64,000 bases of DNA from an uncultured Paracoccaceae bacterium. Its GTDB lineage: Bacteria; Pseudomonadota; Alphaproteobacteria; Rhodobacterales; Rhodobacteraceae. The stretch's first letter is position 1. Every line of letters starts with the position of its first letter. The stretch covers positions 992,001-1,056,000 of the forward strand of contig CANNFQ010000001.1 in assembly GCA_947503925.1 (NCBI GenBank), given 5' to 3'. Below are positions 19,698 through 28,075 of the stretch, piece by piece. The position numbers and the translations under genes are program-made. The notes below the pieces were generated by a model. That model did no database searches and was not told the origin of the DNA. It worked only from the letters and a program-made list of their open reading frames with translations.

Positions 19698-20323
19698 GTA
19701 CGACCAGATTGAACCCGGATGTCCCCTTTATTCATCCCGATTGCGAGATCACAGATGCAGCCTTCGGACAGTACGTGGAAATCGGACGCGGCAGCCGCTT
19801 GGCGCATTGCGACATAGATGACTATTCATACTGCGACCGATTTGCCGACATTGCCAATGCCTCCGTGGGCAAGTTCTCGAACATTGCAGCGTTCGTGCGG
19901 ATCGGTGCCACAGACCATCCGATGGAAAAAGCGAGCCTGCATCACTTTCACTATCGCTCGGCCGATTGTTTCGAAGATGCAGATCACGATGACGCTTGGT
20001 TCGCCCACAGGCGCAGCCGTCGCACGGTGATTGGTCATGATACATGGCTTGGCCATGGCGCGCAGGTCCGGCCCGACGTGAACATCGGCCACGGGGCAGT
20101 TATCGCAGGCGGTGCAATTGTGACAAAGGATGTGCCTCCCTACATGATCGTGGCAGGTATCCCCGCTGTACCGATGCGTCCTCGTTTTGAACCGCGGATT
20201 GTTGACAGGCTTATGGAGCTTGCATGGTGGGATTGGCCGCACGCACGCCTGCGCAGCGCGCTTGATGATTTTCGCAACCTCAGTGCAGAGGAATTTTTGG
20301 AGCACCACGAGGGCACGATCTGA
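19694..20323 (+). CDS. Hexapeptide-repeat acyltransferase of phosphonate clusters
   Basis: A 209-residue left-handed beta-helix protein. HPDCEITDAAFGQYVEIGRGSRLAH and VIGHDTWLGHGAQVRPDVNIGHGAVIAGGAIVTKDVPPYMIVAGIPA are hexapeptide repeats; NIAAFVRIGATDHPMEKASLHHF holds the catalytic-type histidine of xenobiotic (chloramphenicol-like) acetyltransferases. It matches the phosphonate-metabolism transferase hexapeptide family found in C-P lyase clusters, which may acylate an aminophosphonate. I chose TTG at 19694 because GAGGAG lies 8 bp upstream; an ATG at 19670 is the alternative. Confidence 0.88.
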   Translation: MSTTRLNPDVPFIHPDCEITDAAFGQYVEIGRGSRLAHCDIDDYSYCDRFADIANASVGKFSNIAAFVRIGATDHPMEKASLHHFHYRSADCFEDADHDDAWFAHRRSRRTVIGHDTWLGHGAQVRPDVNIGHGAVIAGGAIVTKDVPPYMIVAGIPAVPMRPRFEPRIVDRLMELAWWDWPHARLRSALDDFRNLSAEEFLEHHEGTI

Positions 20324-20425
20324 CACCAGACGTCACAAAGTTGTAGCGTTGCGCCGCTAGGAAAAGGCAGGCTTATCATAAGGTTCAAAGCAGATGGATA
20401 CGGGTGCTGTGCTGATGAGCAAGCC

Positions 20426-21145
20426 TCACGTTTCAAGTGTCAACGTGACCCGGTCACCTGCAAACCACGTGCGACCGTATTCTACGGGCAGCCCACCCTC
20501 GCAATGATTTAGACTCGACGATCTCAGCAGCGGATCGCCTTCGGCCACATGCAATAACAGCGCGTGGGTTGCCGTGGCTCGCACCGCCGTCAGGCGGGTC
20601 GAGGCACGCGTATAGTCGTCACAGCCCACATCCCTCAACGCTTTCGTCACGCTGCTTGTCTCCTTCAATGCGGCGGTGATGCCAGCAAGGCGCGCCAGTG
20701 GAAACAGGCTTTCGAAGACAGCAATCGGCTGGCCATCTGCCAATGAAAGACCGTGATAGACACAGACCGGATCACCGGGCTCAATCTGCAAGGCCTGCGC
20801 CTCGCCAATCGTCGCTGCGCGCTCGTCCAAGGCAAGAAGGCGCTTGTCAGGCCGCCTGCCCGCGGCGATCAGGTTTTCGTGGAACCGCACGCGCTGGCCA
20901 ATCGGATAGTCGGTCGGCGTGGCCGCGACAAAGGCCCCTGCACCGCGACGGGTGCGCACCAGCCCTTCCTCGACCAATACAGAAATCCCGTGGCGCACCG
21001 TGTGGCGGTTCACGCCAAAGCGGTCTGCCAGCGCTGCCTCGGTCGGCAACTTGTCCCCCGGCGCATAACGTCCTTCAGCCAAGTCACTGCGCAATGCATT
21101 GGCGATGGCCTTCCAGATCGGGGTTTTGCCGGAACTGTCACGCAA
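20426..21145 (-). CDS. phnF: GntR/HutC family regulator of phosphonate genes
   Basis: A 239-residue protein. The N-terminal winged helix PIWKAIANALRSDLAEGRYAPGDKLPTEAALADRFGVNRHTVRHGISVLVEEGLVRTRRGAGAFV is followed by a UTRA ligand-binding domain ending EYGRTWFAGDRVTLTLE. This is the PhnF class. It is convergent with the acetyltransferase gene and divergent from phnG, so it should control phnGHIJKLN. The best start is a TTG at 21145; the start is uncertain because no strong ribosome binding site is visible. Confidence 0.92.
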   Translation of the reverse strand: MRDSSGKTPIWKAIANALRSDLAEGRYAPGDKLPTEAALADRFGVNRHTVRHGISVLVEEGLVRTRRGAGAFVAATPTDYPIGQRVRFHENLIAAGRRPDKRLLALDERAATIGEAQALQIEPGDPVCVYHGLSLADGQPIAVFESLFPLARLAGITAALKETSSVTKALRDVGCDDYTRASTRLTAVRATATHALLLHVAEGDPLLRSSSLNHCEGGLPVEYGRTWFAGDRVTLTLET

Positions 21146-21161
21146 AATTCACAAAACTCTT

Positions 21162-21212
21162 CTGTCAGGAGGGCGTCAATCTGATAAGATATGTATAGTT
21201 GTATAGGAAAGA
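21162..21212 (+). promoter_or_regulatory. phnF/phnG intergenic control region
   Basis: CTGTCAG-GAGG-GCGTCAA (21162-21179) has PHO-box spacing, with 6/7 and 4/7 matches. Just downstream TGTATAGTTGTATAG (about 21192-21206) is a tandem repeat of GTATAG, the kind of AT-rich GT-N-TA element bound by HutC-type GntR proteins, and is a candidate PhnF operator. Both assignments are by resemblance and position. Confidence 0.5.
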
Positions 21213-21226
21213 GACAAGTTGTCGAG

Positions 21227-21682
21227 ATGAAAGACACTGTGAGCGAAAATAATCCCCGCAAGGCGTGGATGGGCCTGCTGGCCAAAGCGCCCGAAGGCCG
21301 TGTGGCCGCACTGTTGGATGCTGAAATATCGCGCCCTGCCTTTACGTGGCTGCGTGCGCCGGAAATTGGCAGCACGATGGTCCGCGCCCGCTCTGGTGCC
21401 ACTGGCGCACCCTTCAATCTGGGCGAGATGACGATAACCCGCTGCGCCTTGACGTTGGAAACCGGCGAAGTCGGGCACAGCTATATTCAAGGGCGCAGCA
21501 AAGCAGATGCCGAGGTCGCCGCTCTCGTAGATGCGCTTATGCAGACCGCCATGGCAGTTCGGCTGCGCGAGGCGGTCCTTGAGCCTCTGGAAGCAGGAAT
21601 GGCCAATGTGAAAGCTGCCCGCGCGGCCAAAGCTGCCGCGACAAAGGTTGATTTCTTTACCATGACCCGAGGAGAAGACTGA
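21227..21682 (+). CDS. phnG: C-P lyase core subunit PhnG
   Basis: A 151-residue protein containing RKAWMGLLAKAPEGRVAALLD and VRARSGATGAPFNLGEMTITRCALTLETGEVGHSYIQGRSKADAE, both conserved in PhnG. With PhnH, PhnI and PhnJ it forms the C-P lyase core complex; PhnG and PhnI catalyse attachment of phosphonate to ribose of ATP with release of adenine. The start at 21227 has a GACAAGTTGTCGAG context without a strong ribosome binding site; an upstream in-frame ATG at 21191 lies within the candidate operator. TGA/ATG overlap with phnH. Confidence 0.95.
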   Translation: MKDTVSENNPRKAWMGLLAKAPEGRVAALLDAEISRPAFTWLRAPEIGSTMVRARSGATGAPFNLGEMTITRCALTLETGEVGHSYIQGRSKADAEVAALVDALMQTAMAVRLREAVLEPLEAGMANVKAARAAKAAATKVDFFTMTRGED

Positions 21683-22281
21683 TGCAGGCAAACACCCTGT
21701 CCGGCGGTTTTGCCGATCCAGCCACCCAGTCAGCCTACGCCTTTCGCAGTGTGATGGAGGCCATGGCGCGTCCGGGCACCATTCAGGATATCGAAGGGGC
21801 AGCACCCCCTGCCCCGCTGTCGCCCGCGATGGGTGCCGTTCTGCTGACACTCTGCGATACGGAAACACCGGTTTATCTGGCTGGCGACATGGATTGCGAA
21901 GCGGCGCGGGCGTGGCTGGCCTTTCACACAGGTGCCCCGTTTGTTGGCCCCGCGCATTGTATGTTTGCGGTTGGCACGTGGGACGCGCTCACGCCGCTCG
22001 CGGTCTACCCGATCGGCACGTCCGAGTACCCTGACCGCTCGGCCACACTCATTGTCGCATGTTCCGAACTTGCGGCAGGCACAACTTTGACGGGTCCCGG
22101 CATCAAGGATCAGGCAACGCTTTCATTGCCAGAAGTGGAAGCATTTCAGGCCAACCGAACCCTGTTCCCGCTGGGGCTGGATTTCATTTTCACGTGTGGC
22201 GAACGCCTCGCGGCTTTGCCCCGGTCAACCGAAGTTTCGCGCTCAAGTAGCGAAGCGATAGCGCAAGCAGGAGCATCCTGA
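21682..22281 (+). CDS. phnH: C-P lyase core subunit PhnH
   Basis: A 199-residue protein starting MQANTLSGGFADPATQSAYAFRSVMEAMARPGTI, the characteristic PhnH opening. GPGIKDQATLSLP and FPLGLDFIFTCGERLAALPRSTEV are conserved near the C-terminus. PhnH is a structural, PLP-transferase-fold subunit of the core complex with no known catalysis of its own. Overlaps phnG by one base and ends one base before phnI. Confidence 0.95.
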   Translation: MQANTLSGGFADPATQSAYAFRSVMEAMARPGTIQDIEGAAPPAPLSPAMGAVLLTLCDTETPVYLAGDMDCEAARAWLAFHTGAPFVGPAHCMFAVGTWDALTPLAVYPIGTSEYPDRSATLIVACSELAAGTTLTGPGIKDQATLSLPEVEAFQANRTLFPLGLDFIFTCGERLAALPRSTEVSRSSSEAIAQAGAS

Positions 22282-22282
22282 C

Positions 22283-23371
22283 ATGTATGTAGCCGTCAAA
22301 GGCGGAGAGCGGGCAATCGAGAATGCCCATGCCTGGCTCGCCGAAGAACGCCGGGGCAACACGGATATCGCGGAGCTCAGCATTGCGCAAATCCGCGAGC
22401 AACTAAGTCTTGCCGTCAATCGCGTCATGGCCGAAGGGTCGCTTTATGATCCGGACCTTGCGGCACTTGCAATCAAGCAGGCGCGTGGCGATCTGATCGA
22501 AGCGATCTTCCTCATTCGCGCCTATCGCACCACTCTGCCGCGCTTTGGTGCGTCCGAGCCTATCGATACCGGCATTATGGCCTGCGATCGACGCATCTCG
22601 GCCACGTTCAAGGACTTGCCCGGCGGGCAGGTCCTGGGCCCAACATTTGACTACACGCACCGTTTGCTTGACTTCAAGCTGGCCGCTGATGGCGAGGTGC
22701 CCAAGGCTCCTTCACGTGACGCCGAGACGGGCACTGTCCCGCATGTCACCGAATTCCTGAACCGCGAAGGGCTGATCGAAGAGGCCCCCTATGACGATGC
22801 GCCGCCCCCAGACCTGACCCGCGAACCGCTGGAAATGCCCAGCACCCGCGCCCTGCGCCTGCAAGCGCTGACCCGCGCGGACGAAGGTTTTACCCTTGGC
22901 CTCGCCTACTCCACGCAGCGCGGCTACGGGCGCAACCATGCCTTTGTGGGCGAGCTACGGATCGGGTCGGTGCCAGTTGAGATAGACATCCCCGAACTGG
23001 GATTTCCCGTTGAGATCGGAGAAGTGATCCTGACCGAATGCGAGACGGTCAACCAATTCACCGGCTCGAAAACCGAGCCGCCGCAGTTCACGCGCGGCTA
23101 TGGACTGGTCTTTGGCCAGACCGAGCGCAAGGCAATCTCCATGGCCTTGGTCGATCGCGCGCTACGCTGGGAAGAATTGGGCGAGGATAACGTTGGTGCA
23201 CCCGCACAGGACGCAGAATTCGTTTTGTATCACGCCGACAACATTCAGGCGACGGGGTTCCTAGAACATATCAAACTGCCCCACTACGTCGATTTCCAGT
23301 CCGAGCTGGAACTGGTGCGTAAGCTCCGTCGCGAAGCGGGTGCGCAACAGTTGCAGGAGGCAGCGGAATGA
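22283..23371 (+). CDS. phnI: C-P lyase core subunit PhnI (nucleosidase/ribosyl transfer)
   Basis: A 362-residue protein opening MYVAVKGGERAIENAHAWLAEERRG, with ALDRALRWEELG-type and HADNIQATGFLEHIKLPHYVDFQ segments typical of PhnI. Within the core complex PhnI displaces adenine from ATP to give alpha-D-ribose-1-phosphonate-5-triphosphate. The gene starts with ATG two bases after phnH and overlaps phnJ by 4 bp. Confidence 0.97.
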   Translation: MYVAVKGGERAIENAHAWLAEERRGNTDIAELSIAQIREQLSLAVNRVMAEGSLYDPDLAALAIKQARGDLIEAIFLIRAYRTTLPRFGASEPIDTGIMACDRRISATFKDLPGGQVLGPTFDYTHRLLDFKLAADGEVPKAPSRDAETGTVPHVTEFLNREGLIEEAPYDDAPPPDLTREPLEMPSTRALRLQALTRADEGFTLGLAYSTQRGYGRNHAFVGELRIGSVPVEIDIPELGFPVEIGEVILTECETVNQFTGSKTEPPQFTRGYGLVFGQTERKAISMALVDRALRWEELGEDNVGAPAQDAEFVLYHADNIQATGFLEHIKLPHYVDFQSELELVRKLRREAGAQQLQEAAE

Positions 23372-24219
23372 CTGAGTACAACTTCGCCTATTTGGACGAA
23401 CAAACCAAACGGATGATCCGCCGCGCAATCCTTAAGGGGCTTGCCATTCCCGGCTATCAGGTCCCTTTCGCCTCTCGTGAGATGCCAATGCCCTATGGCT
23501 GGGGAACAGGCGGCGTGCAGGTGTCGGCTGCGGTGCTGACGCCCTCGGACACGTTCAAGGTGATCGACCAAGGGGCCGATGACACAACAAACGCCGTTTC
23601 AATTCGGACTTTCTTTCAACGCACTGCTGGAGTTGCGACGACCACTGCGACAAGTGATGCCACTGTGATTCAGACCCGGCACCGCATCCCCGAAGAGCCG
23701 CTGCACGAGGGTCAGATCCTTGTCTATCAGGTGCCGATCCCGGAACCGCTACGCTTTCTCGAACCCCGTGAAAGCGAGACTCGCAAGATGCACAGCCTTG
23801 AAGAATATGGACTGATGCATGTGAAACTTTACGAAGATATCATCCGCCACGGTCATATCGCGACCTCTTATGCCTATCCGGTCAAGGTCGAAGGGCGCTA
23901 TGTGATGGATCCCTCGCCGATCCCCAAATTCGATAACCCCAAACTGCGCGATATGGCCGCAATCCAGCTTTTTGGCGCGGGGCGCGAGCAACGTATTTAC
24001 GCGCTGCCCCCTTATACCCAAGTGGTCAGCCTCGACTTTGAGGATCATCCGTTCGAAGCGTCCAAAGCAGATCACCCCTGCGGAATGTGCGGTGCGACAG
24101 ACAGCTATCTGGATGAGTTGATCATCGATGACATAGGTGGGCGGATGTTTGTCTGCTCTGACACCGATTATTGCGAAGTGCGCCAGGCAGCGGGCCATAA
24201 AGGAAAGGACGCAGCATGA
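23368..24219 (+). CDS. phnJ: C-P lyase catalytic radical SAM subunit PhnJ
   Basis: A 283-residue protein that performs the C-P bond cleavage on ribose-1-phosphonate-5-phosphate using S-adenosylmethionine and a 4Fe-4S cluster. All four characteristic cysteines are present at 238, 241, 263 and 269 (spacing C-x2-C-x21-C-x5-C), as in the E. coli enzyme. The glycine proposed to form a glycyl radical corresponds to Gly29 in LAIPGYQVPFASREMP. The gene overlaps phnI and phnK by 4 bp each and appears intact. Confidence 0.97.
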   Translation: MTEYNFAYLDEQTKRMIRRAILKGLAIPGYQVPFASREMPMPYGWGTGGVQVSAAVLTPSDTFKVIDQGADDTTNAVSIRTFFQRTAGVATTTATSDATVIQTRHRIPEEPLHEGQILVYQVPIPEPLRFLEPRESETRKMHSLEEYGLMHVKLYEDIIRHGHIATSYAYPVKVEGRYVMDPSPIPKFDNPKLRDMAAIQLFGAGREQRIYALPPYTQVVSLDFEDHPFEASKADHPCGMCGATDSYLDELIIDDIGGRMFVCSDTDYCEVRQAAGHKGKDAA

Positions 24220-24986
24220 CACCTTTGCTTTCCGTTCAGGGCATCACCAAGCGATATGGTCCGCATATCGGTTGCGCCGATGTGTCTTTTGACCTGTATC
24301 CCGGTGAGGTTATGGGGATCGTTGGCGAAAGCGGGTCAGGTAAATCCACCTTGCTCAATTGCATGGCAGGGCATCTGACCCCCGATGCGGGACAGGTGGT
24401 GTTCGACACCCGCACGGACGGCCCCCGCGACACAATTACGATGTCGGAGCCGGAGCGGCGGATGCTCGGTCGCACCGATTGGGCTTTTGTCCACCAACAC
24501 GCCCGCGACGGGCTGCGCATGGGCGTCAGCGCCGGTGGCAATGTAGGCGAGCGGTTGATGGCTGTGGGAGAGCGTCACTACGGCGACATCCGCGACAAGG
24601 CCACGGACTGGCTCGGGCGGGTCGAGATCGACGCGTCACGTGTGGATGATCGACCCACAACCTTCTCGGGCGGGATGCAGCAACGCTTGCAGATAGCGCG
24701 CAACCTCGTAACGGGCCCGCGCCTTGTGTTCATGGATGAACCCACAGGCGGTCTCGATGTGTCGGTTCAGGCGCGACTGCTGGATTTGCTTCGCGGGCTT
24801 GTGCGCGACATGGGGTTGTCAGCGATCATCGTCACCCATGACCTGGCTGTGGTTCGCCTGCTGGCGGACCGCCTGATGGTGATGAAATTAGGCCGCGTGG
24901 TCGAGGCGGGCCTGACAGATCAGGTACTGGACGATCCGCAGCACGCCTATAGCCAGCTTCTTGTCAGTTCCGTTTTACAGGTGTGA
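24216..24986 (+). CDS. phnK: C-P lyase ABC-type subunit PhnK
   Basis: A 256-residue ABC ATPase-like protein. Walker A is GESGSGKST, signature FSGGMQQRLQIARNL, Walker B LVFMDEPTGGLDV, and IIVTHDLAVVRLL holds the H-loop. TDWAFVHQHARDGLRMGVSAGGNVGERLM is a PhnK-specific stretch. It has no transmembrane partner; PhnK docks on the PhnJ subunits of the core complex. Four-base overlap with phnJ and three bases to phnL. Confidence 0.95.
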   Translation: MTPLLSVQGITKRYGPHIGCADVSFDLYPGEVMGIVGESGSGKSTLLNCMAGHLTPDAGQVVFDTRTDGPRDTITMSEPERRMLGRTDWAFVHQHARDGLRMGVSAGGNVGERLMAVGERHYGDIRDKATDWLGRVEIDASRVDDRPTTFSGGMQQRLQIARNLVTGPRLVFMDEPTGGLDVSVQARLLDLLRGLVRDMGLSAIIVTHDLAVVRLLADRLMVMKLGRVVEAGLTDQVLDDPQHAYSQLLVSSVLQV

Positions 24987-24989
24987 GTG

Positions 24990-25673
24990 ATGATTGAACT
25001 CAAAAACGTTTCCAAAACCTTTACCCTACACAATCAGGGAAGTGCCGTGATCGAAGTGATCAGCGATGTGTCCTTCGCGGTTGCCCCCGGTGAATGCGTG
25101 GCGCTCACCGGGGCCTCTGGTGCTGGTAAATCCACGCTGATGCGGATGATCTACGGCAATTACCTGACGCAGGCAGGTGAAATTCGCATTGGCGGCTTGG
25201 ACATCGTGAGGTCTGAGCCGCGCGACATCATCAAATTGCGCCGTGATGTGCTAGGCTATGTTAGCCAGTTTCTGCGTGTGGTGCCGCGCGTGCCAACGCT
25301 CGATGTGGTTGCTGAGCCTCTGCGCGCTTTAGGAGTACCGGCAGACGAAGCGCAAGACCGCGCATCGGCGCTTCTGACCCAATTAAACATCCCCGAGAGG
25401 CTGTGGTCCTTGTCCCCCACAACCTTCTCGGGCGGCGAGCAACAGCGCGTGAACATTGCCCGTGGTTTTGCCCACAGCTACCCCGCGATGTTACTTGATG
25501 AACCCACCGCGAGCCTAGACGCTGCGAACCGCGAGGTGGTGCTCTCCTTGATAGAAGACGCCAAAGCGCGCGGCGCGGCCATCATTGGTATCTTCCATGA
25601 TGAGGCGGCCCGTACCCGAGTCTGTGATCGTGAAATTGATGTTGGCCGCTTTACCCCCGGAATGGCTGCATGA
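24990..25673 (+). CDS. phnL: C-P lyase ABC-type subunit PhnL
   Basis: A 227-residue ABC ATPase-like protein starting MIELKNVSKTFTLHNQGSAVIEVISDVSF. Walker A is GASGAGKST, signature FSGGEQQRVNIARGF, Walker B MLLDEPTASLD. The segment DVLGYVSQFLRVVPRVPTLDVVAEPL is PhnL-typical. It binds PhnK on the C-P lyase core and is needed for phosphonate breakdown rather than transport. A GTG at 24987 directly precedes the ATG and is an alternative start. Four-base overlap with phnN. Confidence 0.95.
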   Translation: MIELKNVSKTFTLHNQGSAVIEVISDVSFAVAPGECVALTGASGAGKSTLMRMIYGNYLTQAGEIRIGGLDIVRSEPRDIIKLRRDVLGYVSQFLRVVPRVPTLDVVAEPLRALGVPADEAQDRASALLTQLNIPERLWSLSPTTFSGGEQQRVNIARGFAHSYPAMLLDEPTASLDAANREVVLSLIEDAKARGAAIIGIFHDEAARTRVCDREIDVGRFTPGMAA

Positions 25674-26230
25674 CGCTTGCCTCAAAGTCTGCGGGACGCC
25701 TCATCGCAGTTGTTGGCCCATCGGGTGTAGGCAAAGACAGCGTTATGGCAGGCATTCGCAGCGCCATCCCAAGTTTGCATTTGGTGCGCCGCGTTATCAC
25801 CCGTGCGCCCGGTCTTGGCGGGGAAGACTACGACGCGGCGACCGTCACCCAATTTGAAGCTATGGTCGAAGATGGGGCTTTTGCCGTGCATTGGCGCGCG
25901 CACGGGCTGCATTACGGCATTCCGATCACCGTCAAATACCAACTTGGCAAGGGCACCGATTGCCTTGTCAATTTCTCCCGCAAGGCTCTGACCCAAGCGG
26001 CCGAGATTTTCCCACACCTCGTCGTTCTCAACATCACCGCAAAACCGGAAACGCTTGCGCGCCGTCTCGCCGCCCGGGCCCGAGAGACGGAAGAAGTGAT
26101 CAGCAGACGCCTTGCCCAGGCTGACAAGCCCTTACCGGCTGGGCTCAAGGTGATCAACCTCGCCAACGATGGTCCGCTGTCCCAGACCATCGCCCGGGGC
26201 GCGGCACTGCTTCAGCCGGTGAGTTTGTAG
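25670..26230 (+). CDS. phnN: Ribose 1,5-bisphosphate phosphokinase
   Basis: A 186-residue guanylate-kinase-like P-loop protein. Walker A is GPSGVGKDS (about residues 16-24), and HLVRRVITRAPGLGGEDYDAAT and ALHWRAHGLHYGIP-type segments are PhnN-specific. It phosphorylates ribose 1,5-bisphosphate to PRPP, the last step that returns the carbon skeleton to nucleotide metabolism. It ends the phnGHIJKLN operon and its 3' end overlaps the convergent DUF1045 gene by 19 bp. Confidence 0.95.
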   Translation: MTLASKSAGRLIAVVGPSGVGKDSVMAGIRSAIPSLHLVRRVITRAPGLGGEDYDAATVTQFEAMVEDGAFAVHWRAHGLHYGIPITVKYQLGKGTDCLVNFSRKALTQAAEIFPHLVVLNITAKPETLARRLAARARETEEVISRRLAQADKPLPAGLKVINLANDGPLSQTIARGAALLQPVSL

Positions 26231-26883
26231 CGATGGATCACCTCGAACCGGCCATCTTCCCGCTCACCGCACAAAGCGATCTGATCCAACACAAAAAGGC
26301 TGGGCAGGTCTGGCAAATGACGCCGCACAGCGGCCGACCATACGACGATGTCATCCTGCGGCAGCCGCGCCGTCAGGGTCATGTGGAACCGAAACTCCTC
26401 CATCACGTAAGGATAGCCCCATTGCGCCAACAGCGCCTCTTGCGGCGGCCTCAGACCGGCTTTGCGACGGCGCGCGAGTTCTGCCTCGGAAGCTGGGGCG
26501 CGAAACTGATCAAGCTCTCGCACACAGACCCCAGCAACCCGGCGCACAGCGTGCATATCGCCTTGCGGAGTCAGCGCCAGAAAACCGCCCAAGGTCGTCA
26601 ATTCCAAGCCGTCACATATGGCCGGCGCGAGGTTGACAGCAAGGTCAGATACGGCAGCTTCCAGAGCCGGCACATTTTGCCCTTCTGCCAGACGAAATGG
26701 CGGTTTCAAAGTCGCATGAAACCCGTATTTGCGCGGTGTCATCGTGATGTCATCCAAACCCGGCATATTTGGCTGGGGTGTCTCACGGCCATGCAACACA
26801 TCCCAACCAAGCCAAGATGCACCGAGATCGGCCAAGGGCCCTACCGGCGGCACATAGTAAATTGCAAATCGAGAGTATGACAT
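26212..26883 (-). CDS. DUF1045 protein with 2H-phosphoesterase motifs
   Basis: A 223-residue protein of the phosphonate-operon DUF1045 family. It has two H-x-T motifs, YGFHATLKPPF (near residue 56) and FRFHMTLTARL (near 167), the arrangement of 2H phosphoesterases that open cyclic phosphates. No phnP (the metallo-beta-lactamase cyclic phosphodiesterase of E. coli) is present in this otherwise complete locus, so this protein is a good candidate to hydrolyse 5-phosphoribosyl 1,2-cyclic phosphate; that is inference. The start at 26883 follows AAGGGGAATTC, and its ATG overlaps the possible phnM ATG on the other strand (CATG). Confidence 0.85.
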   Translation of the reverse strand: MSYSRFAIYYVPPVGPLADLGASWLGWDVLHGRETPQPNMPGLDDITMTPRKYGFHATLKPPFRLAEGQNVPALEAAVSDLAVNLAPAICDGLELTTLGGFLALTPQGDMHAVRRVAGVCVRELDQFRAPASEAELARRRKAGLRPPQEALLAQWGYPYVMEEFRFHMTLTARLPQDDIVVWSAAVRRHLPDLPSLFVLDQIALCGEREDGRFEVIHRYKLTG

Positions 26884-28075
26884 GAATTCCCCTTTTCCCA
26901 CGTCCTCTTTGACAAAGGCTTGTGACAAAGATGTGTCAAGCGACCTATGTCTCGCCAATGCGCAGCTTGTGTTGGAAGATCAGGTACTCACTGGTGCGGT
27001 GACAATCGAACAAGGCGTCATTTGTGACATTACTGAAGGGGATCATGTCCCAACCGGTGCCCTGGATTGTGCCGGTGATCTCGTTATTCCCGGTCTTGTC
27101 GAACTGCATACAGACAATGTCGAACGCCATATCGAACCGCGCCCAGAGGTGGACTGGCCACAATTGCCCGCCCTGATCGCGCACGATGCAGAGCTGGCGT
27201 CCACTGGCATCACGACGGTGTTTGACGCCATGCGGGTGGGGTCCATCCATAGCGGCAAGGGACGCTACATCGACTACGCCCGAAAGCTGGCGGATGAACT
27301 CTTGGCAGCGCGCGCACAAGGGTATTTCAAGATCAGTCATTTCCTCCATCTGCGGGCCGAAATCTGTTCAGAGACGCTGCTTGAGGAATTGGCGGCGTTC
27401 GGATCGTCAGACAGGGTCGGCATCGTCAGCCTGATGGATCACACCCCAGGCCAGCGCCAGTTTCGCGATCTGACCGCGCTGAAAACCTATGTCGCCAAGA
27501 AGCGCGGGATGAACGACGCAGAGTTTGCCGAACATGTTGAGACCCTGTTGGGGCTGCAAAAACGCCTCGGGGCAAAGCACGAGGTGGGTGCAGTGAAAGA
27601 GGCCCGCCGCCTGGGTGCTGTTCTGGCCAGCCATGATGATACCACGGCCGATCATGTCGGAACCTCTGCGGGAAACAGCGTGGGTTTTGCCGAGTTTCCC
27701 ACAACGGTTGAGGCAGCAGCCGCCTGTCGGATCCACGGCATTGCCGTGATGATGGGCGCACCCAACCTGATCCGCGGCGGATCCCACTCCGGCAATGTTG
27801 CGGCAGAGGCCCTCGCAAAAGCCGATCTTCTCGACATTGTCTCGTCGGACTACGTGCCCTCAGCGCTGCTTTTGTCGGCCTTCCGCCTTGCTGATATCTG
27901 GAATGATTTGCCCCGCGCTATTGCTACCGTGACCAGCAACCCCGCGAGTGCCGTGCGGTTGCATGACCGTGGCGCTTTGAAAACAGGATTGCGCGGTGAT
28001 GTTCTGCGTGTGCGCCAAATCGGCGAAACACCTCTTCTCCGCAGTGTCTGGAGCCAAGGCAATAAAGTTGGCTGA
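26882..28075 (+). CDS. phnM: Alpha-D-ribose 1-methylphosphonate 5-triphosphate diphosphatase
   Basis: Up to 397 residues of an amidohydrolase-fold protein. LVIPGLVELHTDNVERHIEPRP carries the metal-binding H-T-D form typical of PhnM, and VLASHDDTTADHVGTSAGN and DIVSSDYVPSALLLSAF supply the other ligands. It removes pyrophosphate from the triphosphate intermediate before PhnJ acts. The start is doubtful: similarity to E. coli PhnM begins only around LCLANAQLVLEDQVL, so GTG at 26933 is an attractive alternative; the ATG at 26882 would place the DUF1045 promoter inside phnM. The stop codon is certain. Confidence 0.93.
   Translation: MNSPFPTSSLTKACDKDVSSDLCLANAQLVLEDQVLTGAVTIEQGVICDITEGDHVPTGALDCAGDLVIPGLVELHTDNVERHIEPRPEVDWPQLPALIAHDAELASTGITTVFDAMRVGSIHSGKGRYIDYARKLADELLAARAQGYFKISHFLHLRAEICSETLLEELAAFGSSDRVGIVSLMDHTPGQRQFRDLTALKTYVAKKRGMNDAEFAEHVETLLGLQKRLGAKHEVGAVKEARRLGAVLASHDDTTADHVGTSAGNSVGFAEFPTTVEAAAACRIHGIAVMMGAPNLIRGGSHSGNVAAEALAKADLLDIVSSDYVPSALLLSAFRLADIWNDLPRAIATVTSNPASAVRLHDRGALKTGLRGDVLRVRQIGETPLLRSVWSQGNKVG
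26922..26939 (-). promoter_or_regulatory. PHO-box-like repeat in front of the DUF1045 gene
   Basis: Minus-strand sequence TTGACAC-ATCT-TTGTCAC has the 11-bp PHO-box period and matches the repeat CTGTCAY at 4-6 of 7 positions per half. A third related copy (TTGTCAA) follows. It is about 40 bp upstream of the DUF1045 start and lies within the 5' end of the longest phnM frame. Confidence 0.5.
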
